Assembly (NCBI RefSeq): GCF_023715785.1
Contig: NZ_JAMBOX010000007.1
Span: forward strand, 1-64,000
Direction of reading: 5' to 3'
From: Neobacillus niacini
Lineage (GTDB): Bacteria; Bacillota; Bacilli; Bacillales; Cytobacillaceae
Length of the DNA stretch: 64,000 bases
The translations under genes and the position numbers were made by a program. The notes under the pieces were generated by a model that saw nothing but the letters and a program-made list of their open reading frames with translations, searched no databases and was not told the DNA's origin. Of the stretch, positions 16,627 to 24,578 are shown piece by piece (the stretch's first letter is position 1; each line of letters starts with the position of its first letter).

Positions 16627-17349
16627 TTACGAAAAATTAATTTCAGTATAATAGGTAACTTTGTCTGGACGCACATAAAACTTTGAGTATTCAATTACCT
16701 CTCCCTGCTTGGTATACGTAAACTTCTCCCATTCAAATATGGGCGTACCGGCTTCGATTTCAAGTCTCTCCGCCATTTCGCTGTCAGCAATGAACGGTTT
16801 GACAAACATCCGGGCCCTTCCCAATGAAATCTTAAATTTTTTCTTTAAAATGTTGTAAATAAACTCATTATTGATATCATTGGGAGTAAGTGTAGGACAT
16901 TTATCAAATGGCAGATAGGAATACTCCAGATGAGTGGGCAGACCATTTTCGATTTTTAAACGCTTAATCTTAAATACTTTTGCACCAGACTGTAAGCCAA
17001 ATTTGCCTGCCACTTCGTCTCCCATCAATTCCATCGAAAAACTAAGTAATTCATGTGGAGACTCTACGTCTTCAACTGAAGTTGTGACCAACAATTTATT
17101 TATATCCAGTTCATTTGTGGTTCCTGCTACAAAAGTACCCTTCCCGCTTTGCCGGTAAAGGTATCCTTTACTCACCAACTCTAGAACAGCCCGTTTAACA
17201 GTAATGGTACTTACATCAAAATGTTCAGCCAATTCCTGTTCAGTCGGCAGCTGATAGCCAATTTCCCACTGCTTGGATGTTATTTTCTCTTCTAACACCT
17301 CTTGCACTTGGCGATATAAAGGTACAGGTACATTTTTATCTATCTTCAT
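16627..17349 (-). CDS. GntR/HutC family transcriptional regulator
   Basis: This is a 240-residue repressor-type protein. The N-terminal winged helix (about 1-70) has the GntR pattern GYQLPTEQELAEHFDVS and TITVKRAVLELVSKGYLYR. The C-terminal UTRA ligand-binding domain (about 90-235) has RLKIENGLPTHLEYSYLPF and PIFEWEKFTY. Ligands of such regulators are usually the pathway substrate or a phosphorylated sugar or amino-acid derivative. The gene starts the run that encodes the importer. AT-rich operators at 17365-17395, 16562-16600 and 9264-9298 imply autoregulation and control of both catabolic operons. Confidence 0.9.
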   Translation of the reverse strand: MKIDKNVPVPLYRQVQEVLEEKITSKQWEIGYQLPTEQELAEHFDVSTITVKRAVLELVSKGYLYRQSGKGTFVAGTTNELDINKLLVTTSVEDVESPHELLSFSMELMGDEVAGKFGLQSGAKVFKIKRLKIENGLPTHLEYSYLPFDKCPTLTPNDINNEFIYNILKKKFKISLGRARMFVKPFIADSEMAERLEIEAGTPIFEWEKFTYTKQGEVIEYSKFYVRPDKVTYYTEINFS

Positions 17350-17364
17350 AACAACTCACCTAAT

Positions 17365-17395
17365 TTATAATATTATAATTTTATAAGCTTATATT
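17365..17395. promoter_or_regulatory. Predicted autoregulatory operator upstream of gntR
   Basis: TTATAATATTATAATTTTAT followed by AAGCTTATA repeats the TATAATATTATAA half-site of the 16562 palindrome. It ends 16 bases upstream of the regulator's start codon, over the expected promoter. Confidence 0.55.
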
Positions 17396-17562
17396 CTTTG
17401 TTCCTATTAACACTTAGTTTATAGTGTTTTTCTATAGTTGTCAATATTTTTCGAATTGTTAGATAAATAATTTTTAGCCTTAGAAAACCATCCTGTAATA
17501 CCGCCAAATAAATGGGTTAATCTTTTCCTTTATCATGCTTAATTTGGTCCGCAGTCCGTTTC

Positions 17563-18903
17563 CTACCATCCTTTTACTCTATCAAGGACCTCATCCGAAA
17601 CGCGGCCTTGTTGGACATCCTTAATGGCTTCTTCGATGTTACGTAATCCCTTTTCTAGAGACGCTTCGGAAATCGTTAGGGGCGGTGCAATTCGCAACAC
17701 AGAACCCGAAAAGAAAGTTAAAAATAAACCTTTTTCCCAGCAGCGCCAACATATTTTAGCCGCCATTGAACTGCTACCAATTTTTGAATTCCTATCTTCC
17801 ACAAGGTCAATACCAATCATTAATCCTTTTCCTCTTATATCACCAATCATTTCAAACTTTTCTTGCAATCTAAGGAAGTACCCCTGAATATATTGTCCCA
17901 GCAGGTTGGAACGACTGACAAGATCTTCATCCTCAATCACTTGGATCGTAGCCAAAGCGGCTGCACATGCGACGGGATTCGCTGCTAGTGAAAAAGCTCC
18001 AGATGGAGGTTCCACAGAATTCATAATTTCGCTTCTGCCTACCACTGCACTAAGGGGCATGCCTGACGCGATTGCCTTGCCTAATACGATTAAATCAGGC
18101 TCTAATTGAAAGTGGGTACTTGCAAACCATTCACCCGTTCGACCAAATCCTGTTTGAACTTCATCCGCAACAATTAGGATTCCGTGTTTGGCGGTTAATT
18201 GCTTTAAAGCGTTGATATAACTTTGCGGCGGAACTAAGACGCCTGAGTCGCCTTGAATCGGTTCAATAATGATCGCCGCAACCTCCTCAGGAGGACACAC
18301 TGTCTCAAATAAATGCTCAATCGCCAGGATACAACGTTTACTTTCTTCTTCACTATGGAATGGCGAGCGATAAACATCAGGAAATGGGATATGGTAAACG
18401 TCCGGTAATAATGGTCCCATGTTTTTTCTCATCGGAAGACTGACTGCCGAGATACTTAAAGCCCCATATGTGTTGCCATGGTAGGAGCGGGTGTAGGCGA
18501 TAATTTTAGAACGTTTTGTATAACTCCTTGCTAATTTGATGGCCGTATCATTAGCATCCCCACCTGATAAGCCAAACGTCACCCGTTTTGGAAATGAACC
18601 TGGTGTTATACGAATAAGCTCTTCTGAAAGGGATACAATTTGTTCGTGACTGGCGTATGCAGGATTATAATGGACTAATTGATCTAACTGTGCCTTCATT
18701 TTTTCAATAATAAAAGGATGCGCATGCCCTGTGTTTGTGACACAAGCACTGGATAAAAAATCAATCCATTCATTATTGTCGTGGTCTCTGATTATTTCAC
18801 CTTTCGCTTCCTTTATGACTAGTGGAAAAAACGGAAGTCTCATCCCTGGTGAAAGAACGCTCGTTTCACGTTCTAGCCAATTGGCGCTGCTCATTTTATT
18901 CAC
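17563..18903 (-). CDS. Class III PLP-dependent aminotransferase
   Basis: This is a 446-residue fold-type I omega-aminotransferase. It has SGGDANDTAIKLAR and AYTRSYHGNTYGALS for PLP phosphate and ring, IIIEPIQGDSGV, the PLP aspartate D247 in IVADEVQTGFGRTG, and the Schiff-base lysine K276 in VLGKAIASGMPLSAV. It is similar overall to 4-aminobutyrate aminotransferases, but this class also includes diamino-acid aminotransferases and amino-acid racemases such as isoleucine 2-epimerase. It follows ortAB by 15 bases, so it probably makes the OrtAB substrate (a 2-amino-4-oxo acid) or removes a terminal amine. The start is GTG with AGGAG 8 bases upstream. Confidence 0.88.
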   Translation of the reverse strand: MNKMSSANWLERETSVLSPGMRLPFFPLVIKEAKGEIIRDHDNNEWIDFLSSACVTNTGHAHPFIIEKMKAQLDQLVHYNPAYASHEQIVSLSEELIRITPGSFPKRVTFGLSGGDANDTAIKLARSYTKRSKIIAYTRSYHGNTYGALSISAVSLPMRKNMGPLLPDVYHIPFPDVYRSPFHSEEESKRCILAIEHLFETVCPPEEVAAIIIEPIQGDSGVLVPPQSYINALKQLTAKHGILIVADEVQTGFGRTGEWFASTHFQLEPDLIVLGKAIASGMPLSAVVGRSEIMNSVEPPSGAFSLAANPVACAAALATIQVIEDEDLVSRSNLLGQYIQGYFLRLQEKFEMIGDIRGKGLMIGIDLVEDRNSKIGSSSMAAKICWRCWEKGLFLTFFSGSVLRIAPPLTISEASLEKGLRNIEEAIKDVQQGRVSDEVLDRVKGW

Positions 18904-18918
18904 GTGTTCCGCTCCTTT

Positions 18919-20334
18919 TTAGCAATTATTCACGCTCTTCAAGTAGTCTTCAATATAATCAAGCTCCTTATTAACCTCTTGAGCTAAAAATGCCTTATCC
19001 AAATCGGTCAATCTCTGACTGTCTACATCTTTTAACACATTTCTTAAATAGGAGGTTCGAATTCTATCCAAATCGGCATTCTTGACATCCAATTGTTCAA
19101 TATGCTCTGGAATCGCGATAACCGAGCCCGGAATATTCTCCTTTTGGTTTCCACTCATGATCTTTACGCCCTGCTTCTTGGCAAAGTTTAATTGCGCAAT
19201 CGGATGTTTTCCTGCTCCGGTATATTCGGACTCCTGGACAACAATAATTTCATCTTCATCATACTGTTGGGCAAGGACCAATGCCGCAGCCAAAGACGTA
19301 TTTCCAGCGGGCCCCCTTTCGAGTCCCTCCAGTTTCGCTAATAATTCGGTTACATAGAAAACTTCCCCCTGTGTCACAGTGACGAATCGATCTAGGTACC
19401 GTAACGGCCGAGCAGCATTCCTTGGTACATCCGAACGATCCGGATCAATCGAAAAAGGAAAACTAAAACCTGTGTGGCCTGTAGTGAATGATTTTCGATT
19501 AAAATCCCTGTCAGAAGCCATATGCAGCCCCGAAAGATCAACAGATACCCCGATGATTTCGGTCTGATTATTTCCAAACTTCTTTAACCCCCGTGCCGTT
19601 CCTGTCACATTGCCTCCGCCAGCATGTGTGACACAAACCGCTGCAGGTTCTTTCCCAAATTGCTCCTTCACTTGCTGCCCAATTTCATAACCTAACGTTT
19701 CAATCCCTGCGATTCCGTACGGAGAATATAACGAAGCGTTAAAGTATTGTGTCTGATCAAGCAACAAAAGTGCCATATAGAACAGCTCCGGTCCTACCGT
19801 TAGCTGAATCACTTCCGCTCCTAGAGCCTCGCATTTTCTGCCCTTTTCTAAAATTTCAGGCTGCCCCAACCCCTGGCTATCATAGGTCTCTTGAAGCACA
19901 ATGCATTTCAGCCCTTGTTTTGCTGCTTGGCTGGCAACTGCCGCACCATAATTTCCACTTGTGGCGGCAATCACTCCCGAAAAACCTTTTTTCTTCGCTT
20001 CGTGAACGGCTAAAGTGGCCCGCCTATCTTTAAAACTGCCGGACGGATTTGCTGCTTCGTCCTTCATTAAGATCGTAGCACCTTTGCCTTTGGGAGAAAT
20101 TCTCCGGACTAGCTGGGTAAGATTCTTTAATTCGAGTAGAGGCGTATTTCCTACTTGGTTCTCCTTTTGGATACGAGCAACATCTTCCAAGGAATAACCA
20201 AGTTGGGTCATCATTTTTTCATAATCAAAGCCGATTTGCCCTTGTTTAAATTGGTCATAATCTATTTTTAAGGAGCGTTGCATAATCTCATTTTTACGGT
20301 TCATAACTTCTTGATAAGCTACATCAGTTAACAT
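18919..20334 (-). CDS. ortB: 2-amino-4-oxopentanoate thiolase, beta subunit
   Basis: This is a protein of about 471 residues, a PLP enzyme of the threonine synthase/tryptophan synthase beta fold. It has the PLP-lysine motif NPSGSFKDRRA, the ATSGNYGAAVASQAA segment, the glycine-rich phosphate site THAGGGNVTGTARGL, and a late SEYTGAGKHPIAQL. Length and order match clostridial OrtB, which with OrtA cleaves 2-amino-4-oxopentanoate with CoA to acetyl-CoA and D-alanine in ornithine breakdown. ATG at 20334 with GAGGG upstream is chosen; an ATG four codons earlier lacks a ribosome binding site. ortA precedes it by 32 bases. No ornithine aminomutase or dehydrogenase (OraSE, Ord) lies nearby. Confidence 0.9.
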   Translation of the reverse strand: MLTDVAYQEVMNRKNEIMQRSLKIDYDQFKQGQIGFDYEKMMTQLGYSLEDVARIQKENQVGNTPLLELKNLTQLVRRISPKGKGATILMKDEAANPSGSFKDRRATLAVHEAKKKGFSGVIAATSGNYGAAVASQAAKQGLKCIVLQETYDSQGLGQPEILEKGRKCEALGAEVIQLTVGPELFYMALLLLDQTQYFNASLYSPYGIAGIETLGYEIGQQVKEQFGKEPAAVCVTHAGGGNVTGTARGLKKFGNNQTEIIGVSVDLSGLHMASDRDFNRKSFTTGHTGFSFPFSIDPDRSDVPRNAARPLRYLDRFVTVTQGEVFYVTELLAKLEGLERGPAGNTSLAAALVLAQQYDEDEIIVVQESEYTGAGKHPIAQLNFAKKQGVKIMSGNQKENIPGSVIAIPEHIEQLDVKNADLDRIRTSYLRNVLKDVDSQRLTDLDKAFLAQEVNKELDYIEDYLKSVNNC

Positions 20335-20366
20335 TGGATCCCTCATTTCTTAATAAACTAGGTTCA

Positions 20367-20666
20367 TTATTTAGTTTCAAGCATCCGTTTTTCTTCATCG
20401 CCTATATTCAACAATTCATAGACTGGCGGTCCATAGCTGTGTTCATAACAAGGCTCTATCTGAATCAGTCTGCCGGAAATCACTCGTCCGCTAAGCGTTT
20501 TAATAGTTACCTCGTCATTAAGCAACGCTTCTTCTAGTAAAAATCCCCTTGCTCTCATTTCGTAAGGCACAGATTTGGAATCTTCAGGAAGCCGGTCACT
20601 TCGTTCTTCAGGTTGTAACAATATCCGATGGATTTCCACCCATGTACCTTTGTTTACTTGTTCCAT
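20367..20666 (-). CDS. ortA: 2-amino-4-oxopentanoate thiolase, alpha subunit
   Basis: This is a 99-residue small subunit. The family pattern is visible: KGTWVEIHRILLQPEERSDR, the PEDSKSVPYEMRARGFL segment, a small beta domain TIKTLSGRVISGRLIQIEP, and the end SYGPPVYELLNIG. In clostridia OrtA pairs with OrtB. It is the first gene of ortA-ortB-aminotransferase, with GAGGAGG before its ATG. The upstream leader of about 100 bases carries a GCCACT/AGTGGC hairpin. Presence in an aerobic-type Bacillaceae genome without the rest of the Stickland ornithine genes in view is notable. Confidence 0.88.
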   Translation of the reverse strand: MEQVNKGTWVEIHRILLQPEERSDRLPEDSKSVPYEMRARGFLLEEALLNDEVTIKTLSGRVISGRLIQIEPCYEHSYGPPVYELLNIGDEEKRMLETK

Positions 20667-21000
20667 ACAAAGCCCTCCTCATTTTTCGCGATTTTAGGAA
20701 TCTCCTATAGGTATTTTTCGATCCGTCCCTCCCTTAAGAGCCACTTGCCCTTAGGAGTGGCATTTTAATAAAGTTTAGCAGTTTTATTTAAACATAACTT
20801 TTGATATTTTACAACAATTCAAAATATTTAAACTAAAGTGAGATTTATTTTTAGATTAAATACCACCACGTGCTGCTTCTCTTTTTTCTTTAAAACTACG
20901 ACTTTAAGCACCCGGACTTAACCTCAGATTACTGGTCTATTTACTTTGGACATGCATAAAATGATAGAAAGAATGTTTGGTGCTGAAAGGAATACTCCGC
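20667..21000. other. Divergent intergenic region between ortA and DMT exporter
   Basis: The gap is A/T rich and must hold promoters for both directions. On the ortA side, a hairpin (GCCACT 20740-20745 / AGTGGC 20756-20761) with flanking CCTAAGGG and CTTAAGGG repeats lies in the leader. A weak TTGTAA-17-TTAAAT promoter candidate is further up on the minus strand. No coding sequence or known riboswitch was recognised. Confidence 0.4.
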
Positions 21001-21924
21001 ATGATTGATCGTAAAAGATTAACAGCTACTTTATATGCGACATTTTCCATTAGTTTCTGGGGCGTATCATTTGTTTCGACAAAGGCTTTACTTGGTAAGC
21101 TGGACCCCTTCTCATTGCTAGTTCTTCGATTTGGAATAGGCGTAATCTTTTTGCTATTATTATTACTGCTTCAGCGGATCCGGTTACATGTTTCCCTCAG
21201 ATATATTCCTCACCTACTGATTTTGGGCGTACTTGGAGTTTTTGTTCATCAAGTGCTGCAGGCAAGCGCATTGTTAACGATTAGTGCCTCCTCTGCCGGA
21301 TGGCTCATCTCTTTTTCTCCTGTGTTTACCTTCATTTTGTCGATTCTTTTTTTACATGAAAAAATAAGTTTTGCGAAAGCGGCGGGGATCGTTTTGGCCA
21401 TCTTCGGAGTCCTGTTGATTACAACAGCCAGAAATGGAGAATCTATTCAGTTTACGATAAATCTTGGCTTCGTTCTCATGATGCTGAGCACATTAAACTG
21501 GGCAGTTTATTCCGTACTGTTAAAAAGCTTGGGAATTCCATATCCACCACTATTGGTCACTTTTTATATGAGTCTGCTGGGCTTACTGCTGACAACACCA
21601 TTTCTAGTCCGAAATAGGGGCTGGGAATCTCTTTCCCTGCTAACTCAATCGGAATGGACTCACCTACTTTTTCTCGGAATCTTTGTTTCGGGAATTGCCT
21701 ATTGGTATTGGGCCAAGGCTCTGGAAATTTTGGAGGCTACCAAAGTCTCGATGTTCCTGTATTTGGAACCCATCGCCACTTTAGTTGCAGCGGTATTGAT
21801 CCTGAATGAAAAAGTTTTACTCATAAGTGTGGCGGGCGGAATCATAATTATTATTGGAGTAATCATGGTCAACGGTCAGCCTTTGCCACTCTTGCTAAAC
21901 CTCATTAAGAAAAAACCTCGATAG
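21001..21924 (+). CDS. DMT (EamA) family transporter
   Basis: This is a protein of about 307 residues with ten predicted membrane helices in two EamA repeats, for example TFSISFWGVSFVSTKALLG at the start of the first and LGFVLMMLSTLNWAVYSVLL in the second. Such proteins export amino acids or metabolites. ATG at 21001 is chosen, with GAAAGGA 9 bases before it; the TTG eight codons earlier is less likely. It is transcribed away from ortA and lies 10 bases before the cysteine dioxygenase gene, so the two form an operon. Substrate unknown. Confidence 0.88.
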   Translation: MIDRKRLTATLYATFSISFWGVSFVSTKALLGKLDPFSLLVLRFGIGVIFLLLLLLLQRIRLHVSLRYIPHLLILGVLGVFVHQVLQASALLTISASSAGWLISFSPVFTFILSILFLHEKISFAKAAGIVLAIFGVLLITTARNGESIQFTINLGFVLMMLSTLNWAVYSVLLKSLGIPYPPLLVTFYMSLLGLLLTTPFLVRNRGWESLSLLTQSEWTHLLFLGIFVSGIAYWYWAKALEILEATKVSMFLYLEPIATLVAAVLILNEKVLLISVAGGIIIIIGVIMVNGQPLPLLLNLIKKKPR

Positions 21925-21934
21925 GAGGACAACT

Positions 21935-22510
21935 ATGACTTTGACAACAAGAATCAAAGGGGTATTAGATCCGTTAATAAGCCCTTCACAAGCCGAATTA
22001 AAGGACGCTCTTTTACAAATAAACCTGACTCTGGATGATTTTGAACACCTGCCAGAGCCTGCAGACGGCAAACCGTATAATCGGAAGCTTCTTTATAAAA
22101 ATAGCGAGGTTGAACTCCTCGTGATGAACTGGTCAGAATTGGAGTGCGCCCCGCACGACCATGGCCAATCGCACGGCTGGATTCAAGTCATTTCCGGGAT
22201 GACCAAAAATACAGTGTTTGAGTTAAACGGAGATGGGCTCCCTACTGAGTTATTTCATGAGTATCAAGATAGAGGTCAATATTTGTATGCTCCGAAAAAA
22301 GGGATTCATCAAATGCAGGCTTCCCAGGGAACAGACTTGGTTACCCTTCACCTTTATTCTCCTCCAATTACCGGGATGATGGTTTATGACTTGCAAAAGT
22401 GTGCAGTCTGTGTCGTATCAGATGATTGTGGGGCATGGTGGCCTGAGGAGCAAGTTCAAAAGGTGAAAGAGATTCAACTTAAGAGGAATGCTAAAAAAGG
22501 ACCCGAGTGA
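21935..22510 (+). CDS. Cysteine dioxygenase family protein
   Basis: This is a 191-residue cupin of the type I cysteine dioxygenase family. Iron-binding histidines are visible in CAPHDHGQSHGW, with a third in KKGIHQMQ or TLHLYSPPI. These enzymes add O2 to a thiol to give cysteine sulfinate or a related acid, using Fe(II). The C-terminus has three cysteines (CAVCVVSDDC) not needed for catalysis in known members. It is cotranscribed with a DMT exporter, which may export the product or excess cysteine. The start has AGGAGG 6 bases upstream. Confidence 0.87.
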   Translation: MTLTTRIKGVLDPLISPSQAELKDALLQINLTLDDFEHLPEPADGKPYNRKLLYKNSEVELLVMNWSELECAPHDHGQSHGWIQVISGMTKNTVFELNGDGLPTELFHEYQDRGQYLYAPKKGIHQMQASQGTDLVTLHLYSPPITGMMVYDLQKCAVCVVSDDCGAWWPEEQVQKVKEIQLKRNAKKGPE

Positions 22511-22532
22511 CATCGGGTCCTTCCTTTTTTTT
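22494..22532 (+). terminator. Bidirectional terminator
   Basis: GGACCCGA and TCGGGTCC form a hairpin, with an A-run before and a T-run after. It can stop the plus-strand cysteine dioxygenase operon and the convergent fbpA gene. Confidence 0.85.
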
Positions 22533-22537
22533 ATAGT

Positions 22538-22720
22538 TTACACCCACTGAATCGAGCCAAACTCACCATGCGGGTGGTTTTGCAGCTTATATCTCCGATA
22601 CTCATTTTCTAGTTTGCGAAGTGGCATCTCATAGAGTTGTTGATCTTCTATTTTATAGACGTTTAGAAAAATCAGCTTATTGATTAGTTTTTGACGCTTT
22701 TTATCGTCGTTCGTTCTCAT
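22538..22720 (-). CDS. Fur-regulated basic protein (FbpA family)
   Basis: This is a small basic protein of about 60 residues with the FbpA-family pattern RQKLINKLIFLNVYKIEDQ, QLYEMPLRKLENEYR. In B. subtilis FbpA and related proteins are made under iron limitation and are thought to help the small RNA FsrA repress iron-using proteins. ATG at 22720 with AAGGAG 8 bases before it is preferred over an upstream GTG. A 7-1-7 palindrome lies about 50 bases upstream of the start (22772-22786), in the place a Fur-type operator would occupy. Confidence 0.8.
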   Translation of the reverse strand: MRTNDDKKRQKLINKLIFLNVYKIEDQQLYEMPLRKLENEYRRYKLQNHPHGEFGSIQWV

Positions 22721-22771
22721 GAGAAACACTCCTTGTTTTCAAAAACTTCTATTTTATTCCGTCCTAACTTA

Positions 22772-22786
22772 GTTTATATTATAAAC
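22772..22786. promoter_or_regulatory. 7-1-7 palindrome upstream of fbpA
   Basis: GTTTATA-T-TATAAAC is a perfect 7-1-7 inverted repeat, the geometry of Fur/PerR/Zur boxes. The bases differ from the usual TGATAAT arms, so the bound regulator is uncertain. Confidence 0.4.
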
Positions 22787-22827
22787 TTATAATTCCCATC
22801 TGTAAAGTAGGAAATGGAAATAAAACG

Positions 22828-22857
22828 AAAAAAAGGCACTAAACATAGAATAGTGCC
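22828..22857 (-). terminator. Terminator after alpha/beta hydrolase
   Basis: On the minus strand GGCACTA and TAGTGCC pair across a 9-base loop and are followed by TTTTTTT. It lies 18 bases beyond the hydrolase stop codon. Confidence 0.85.
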
Positions 22858-22874
22858 AGTCGATACTTCAATAC

Positions 22875-23816
22875 CTAAACTGCTAAAATCCAGTCCGCGA
22901 TATCACTTATCACTTGCTGATCAACTTTCTGTGCAATTTTATATTCTTTTTGTACTTTTAAAAGTTCCCCATAAATGGATGGCATCATAAGATGGTTCAA
23001 ATTAGAATATAGTTTATATGTTACATTTGGCTTGTCGCCCAGAATACTTTTATACCCATTGAAATCTTTTTCTAATGAGGCTTGGACATCCTTTTCCCCT
23101 TGCATGATGAATATGGGTTTATCCAAGTCTTTAAGATATTGACTGGATGGATGTTCCCCTGCCTCTTTAAAATAATAGGCCATAAGGTGTTTGCCCATAA
23201 CAGGGGTTGACTTTGCCTGTTCATCACTCAAATGGTAGATGTTTTCAAACTTGGATGCTAAAGCGGCTATCTGCTTCTTGGCAATGAATCGCACAAACCT
23301 ATTCAGCGAGTCTAACACAACGTCATTTTGGCTCATCATAATTTCTTCCAATGTCCGCGGCGACCCGGCCATAATGATGATTCCCGTGAAATTTCCACCT
23401 TCCGAGTCAATTCTCGGAGCAAGCATCCCACCCATACTGTGGCCGATAATAAAAATTTTGTTCCTATCAATGCGGGAATCATTACGTAATAACTCAGCAG
23501 CAAGAACCGCATCTTCAATGGTTTCCTCTTTCACAGACAATCCGCCATCGTGCTTCATTTCTTTTCCATACACAAAGGTCCTCTTGTCGTAGCGAATGGC
23601 CGCAATCCCTCTTTCTGCCAACCCTTCGGCAAAATCTCTAAAAACATAATTGTTTCCTACATTTCCGTCCATATTACTTGGACCTGAACCGTGAACCAAT
23701 ACAACAGCAGGGACGGGCCCAGCCGTGTTTTCTGGAATGGTCAGCATGCCATTAAGCGGGTACTTTGTCCCGGCCCCAATCACAATTTTTTCTTGAACTA
23801 ACGTTTTTTCCCCCAT
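22875..23816 (-). CDS. Alpha/beta hydrolase (peptidase S9-like)
   Basis: This is a protein of about 313 residues. It has the oxyanion-hole segment VVLVHGSGPSNMDGN, the nucleophile elbow IGHSMGGMLAP (serine between G and M), and later acid and His positions around IFIMQGEKDVQ and YSNLNHLMMPS. The family is the dienelactone-hydrolase/S9 type that acts on esters or small peptides. No signal peptide, so it is cytosolic. ATG at 23816 with GGGGAG upstream is used rather than the TTG just before it. Monocistronic. Substrate unknown. Confidence 0.87.
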   Translation of the reverse strand: MGEKTLVQEKIVIGAGTKYPLNGMLTIPENTAGPVPAVVLVHGSGPSNMDGNVGNNYVFRDFAEGLAERGIAAIRYDKRTFVYGKEMKHDGGLSVKEETIEDAVLAAELLRNDSRIDRNKIFIIGHSMGGMLAPRIDSEGGNFTGIIIMAGSPRTLEEIMMSQNDVVLDSLNRFVRFIAKKQIAALASKFENIYHLSDEQAKSTPVMGKHLMAYYFKEAGEHPSSQYLKDLDKPIFIMQGEKDVQASLEKDFNGYKSILGDKPNVTYKLYSNLNHLMMPSIYGELLKVQKEYKIAQKVDQQVISDIADWILAV

Positions 23817-23819
23817 CAA

Positions 23820-24083
23820 TTCTCTCCCCTTCTTTTTGTCTAGTACTAAAATACTATTCCTAACATTTCGACATTATTATCAAAAAGACCTGCTCTTATT
23901 TCTTACATTTAGAATGAATTTTACAATCAACCACTTGAAAGTTAAGACTAATAGGGAATCATCTCTTATTTTTCAAAAAGGAAATGGATGCCCTTACTAA
24001 AGCGCTAGTGGAGTACTTCGGGGATAAGAACTGAGCTTCAGGTTCGTCGTCAAACTTTAAATGTTAAAAAGTAAAAGAGCAGG
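23820..24083. other. Intergenic region, nothing firm recognised
   Basis: This is about 260 bases of mostly A/T-rich sequence upstream of the hydrolase. A short plus-strand reading frame near 23990-24032 encodes a 16-residue peptide ending ALVEYFGDKN. It has no good ribosome binding site and could be a gene remnant. No RNA gene or operator was identified. Confidence 0.3.
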
Positions 24084-24117
24084 CCAAAAAGCCATGATTA
24101 ACAAAAACATGGCTTTA
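24084..24117 (-). terminator. Terminator after 24123 gene
   Basis: On the minus strand AAAGCCATG and CATGGCTTT form a hairpin followed by TTTTT, 6 bases past the stop codon. Confidence 0.85.
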
Positions 24118-24122
24118 ATTGA

Positions 24123-24440
24123 TTAACTCTGTTTTTCTTTTATCTTCTCCTGGAATTTTTGGAGTTCTTTTAGCGACAGTTCCCCGAGTGATTTTTTAAT
24201 TTCATCCTCTAGTTGTTTTTTATTGCTCTCCTGATACTCGTTCCACCAATCTCGAAGTCCTTCCGTTTGATCAATAAGGCCTTCGATGTCAATTTCCACT
24301 AATTCATCATCCGTCATATACGTTAATACAGCACCAAGCATACGTGTCAGTTTTTCTACTTCATTATCATTCTTCCATTCATTTGGAGTATCGGTTTCCT
24401 TTTCAGTCTCCTCAACAGTTTGTGCAGATTTTCGCGGCAT
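24123..24440 (-). CDS. Small charged protein of unknown function
   Basis: This is a 105-residue acidic, very hydrophilic protein with no signal peptide or membrane segment. After a disordered, Glu/Thr-rich N-terminus comes a helical region (VEKLTRMLGAVLTYMTDDE), a DWWNEYQESNKK segment and a C-terminal coiled-coil-like helix (LKELQKFQEKIKEKQ). I do not recognise the family. It has AAGGAAGG before its ATG and its own terminator, so it is very probably a real gene. Neighbours (hydrolase, trhO) give no clue to its role. Confidence 0.75.
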   Translation of the reverse strand: MPRKSAQTVEETEKETDTPNEWKNDNEVEKLTRMLGAVLTYMTDDELVEIDIEGLIDQTEGLRDWWNEYQESNKKQLEDEIKKSLGELSLKELQKFQEKIKEKQS

Positions 24441-24546
24441 CGGTACCCTTCCTTACCATTTACTGATAAATCTTAGTATTACCAGTAAGCATGAAATCAA
24501 TTAACTTTATTGCATGTCTGGAAATGAAAGGCTGATAAATTATATA

Positions 24547-24578
24547 AAAAAAGGCCAAAAGAAGTATCTTTTAGCCTT
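24547..24578 (-). terminator. Terminator overlapping trhO end
   Basis: On the minus strand AAGGCTAAAAG and CTTTTGGCCTT pair around a short loop and are followed by TTTTTTT. The left arm starts within the last codons of trhO. Confidence 0.8.
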
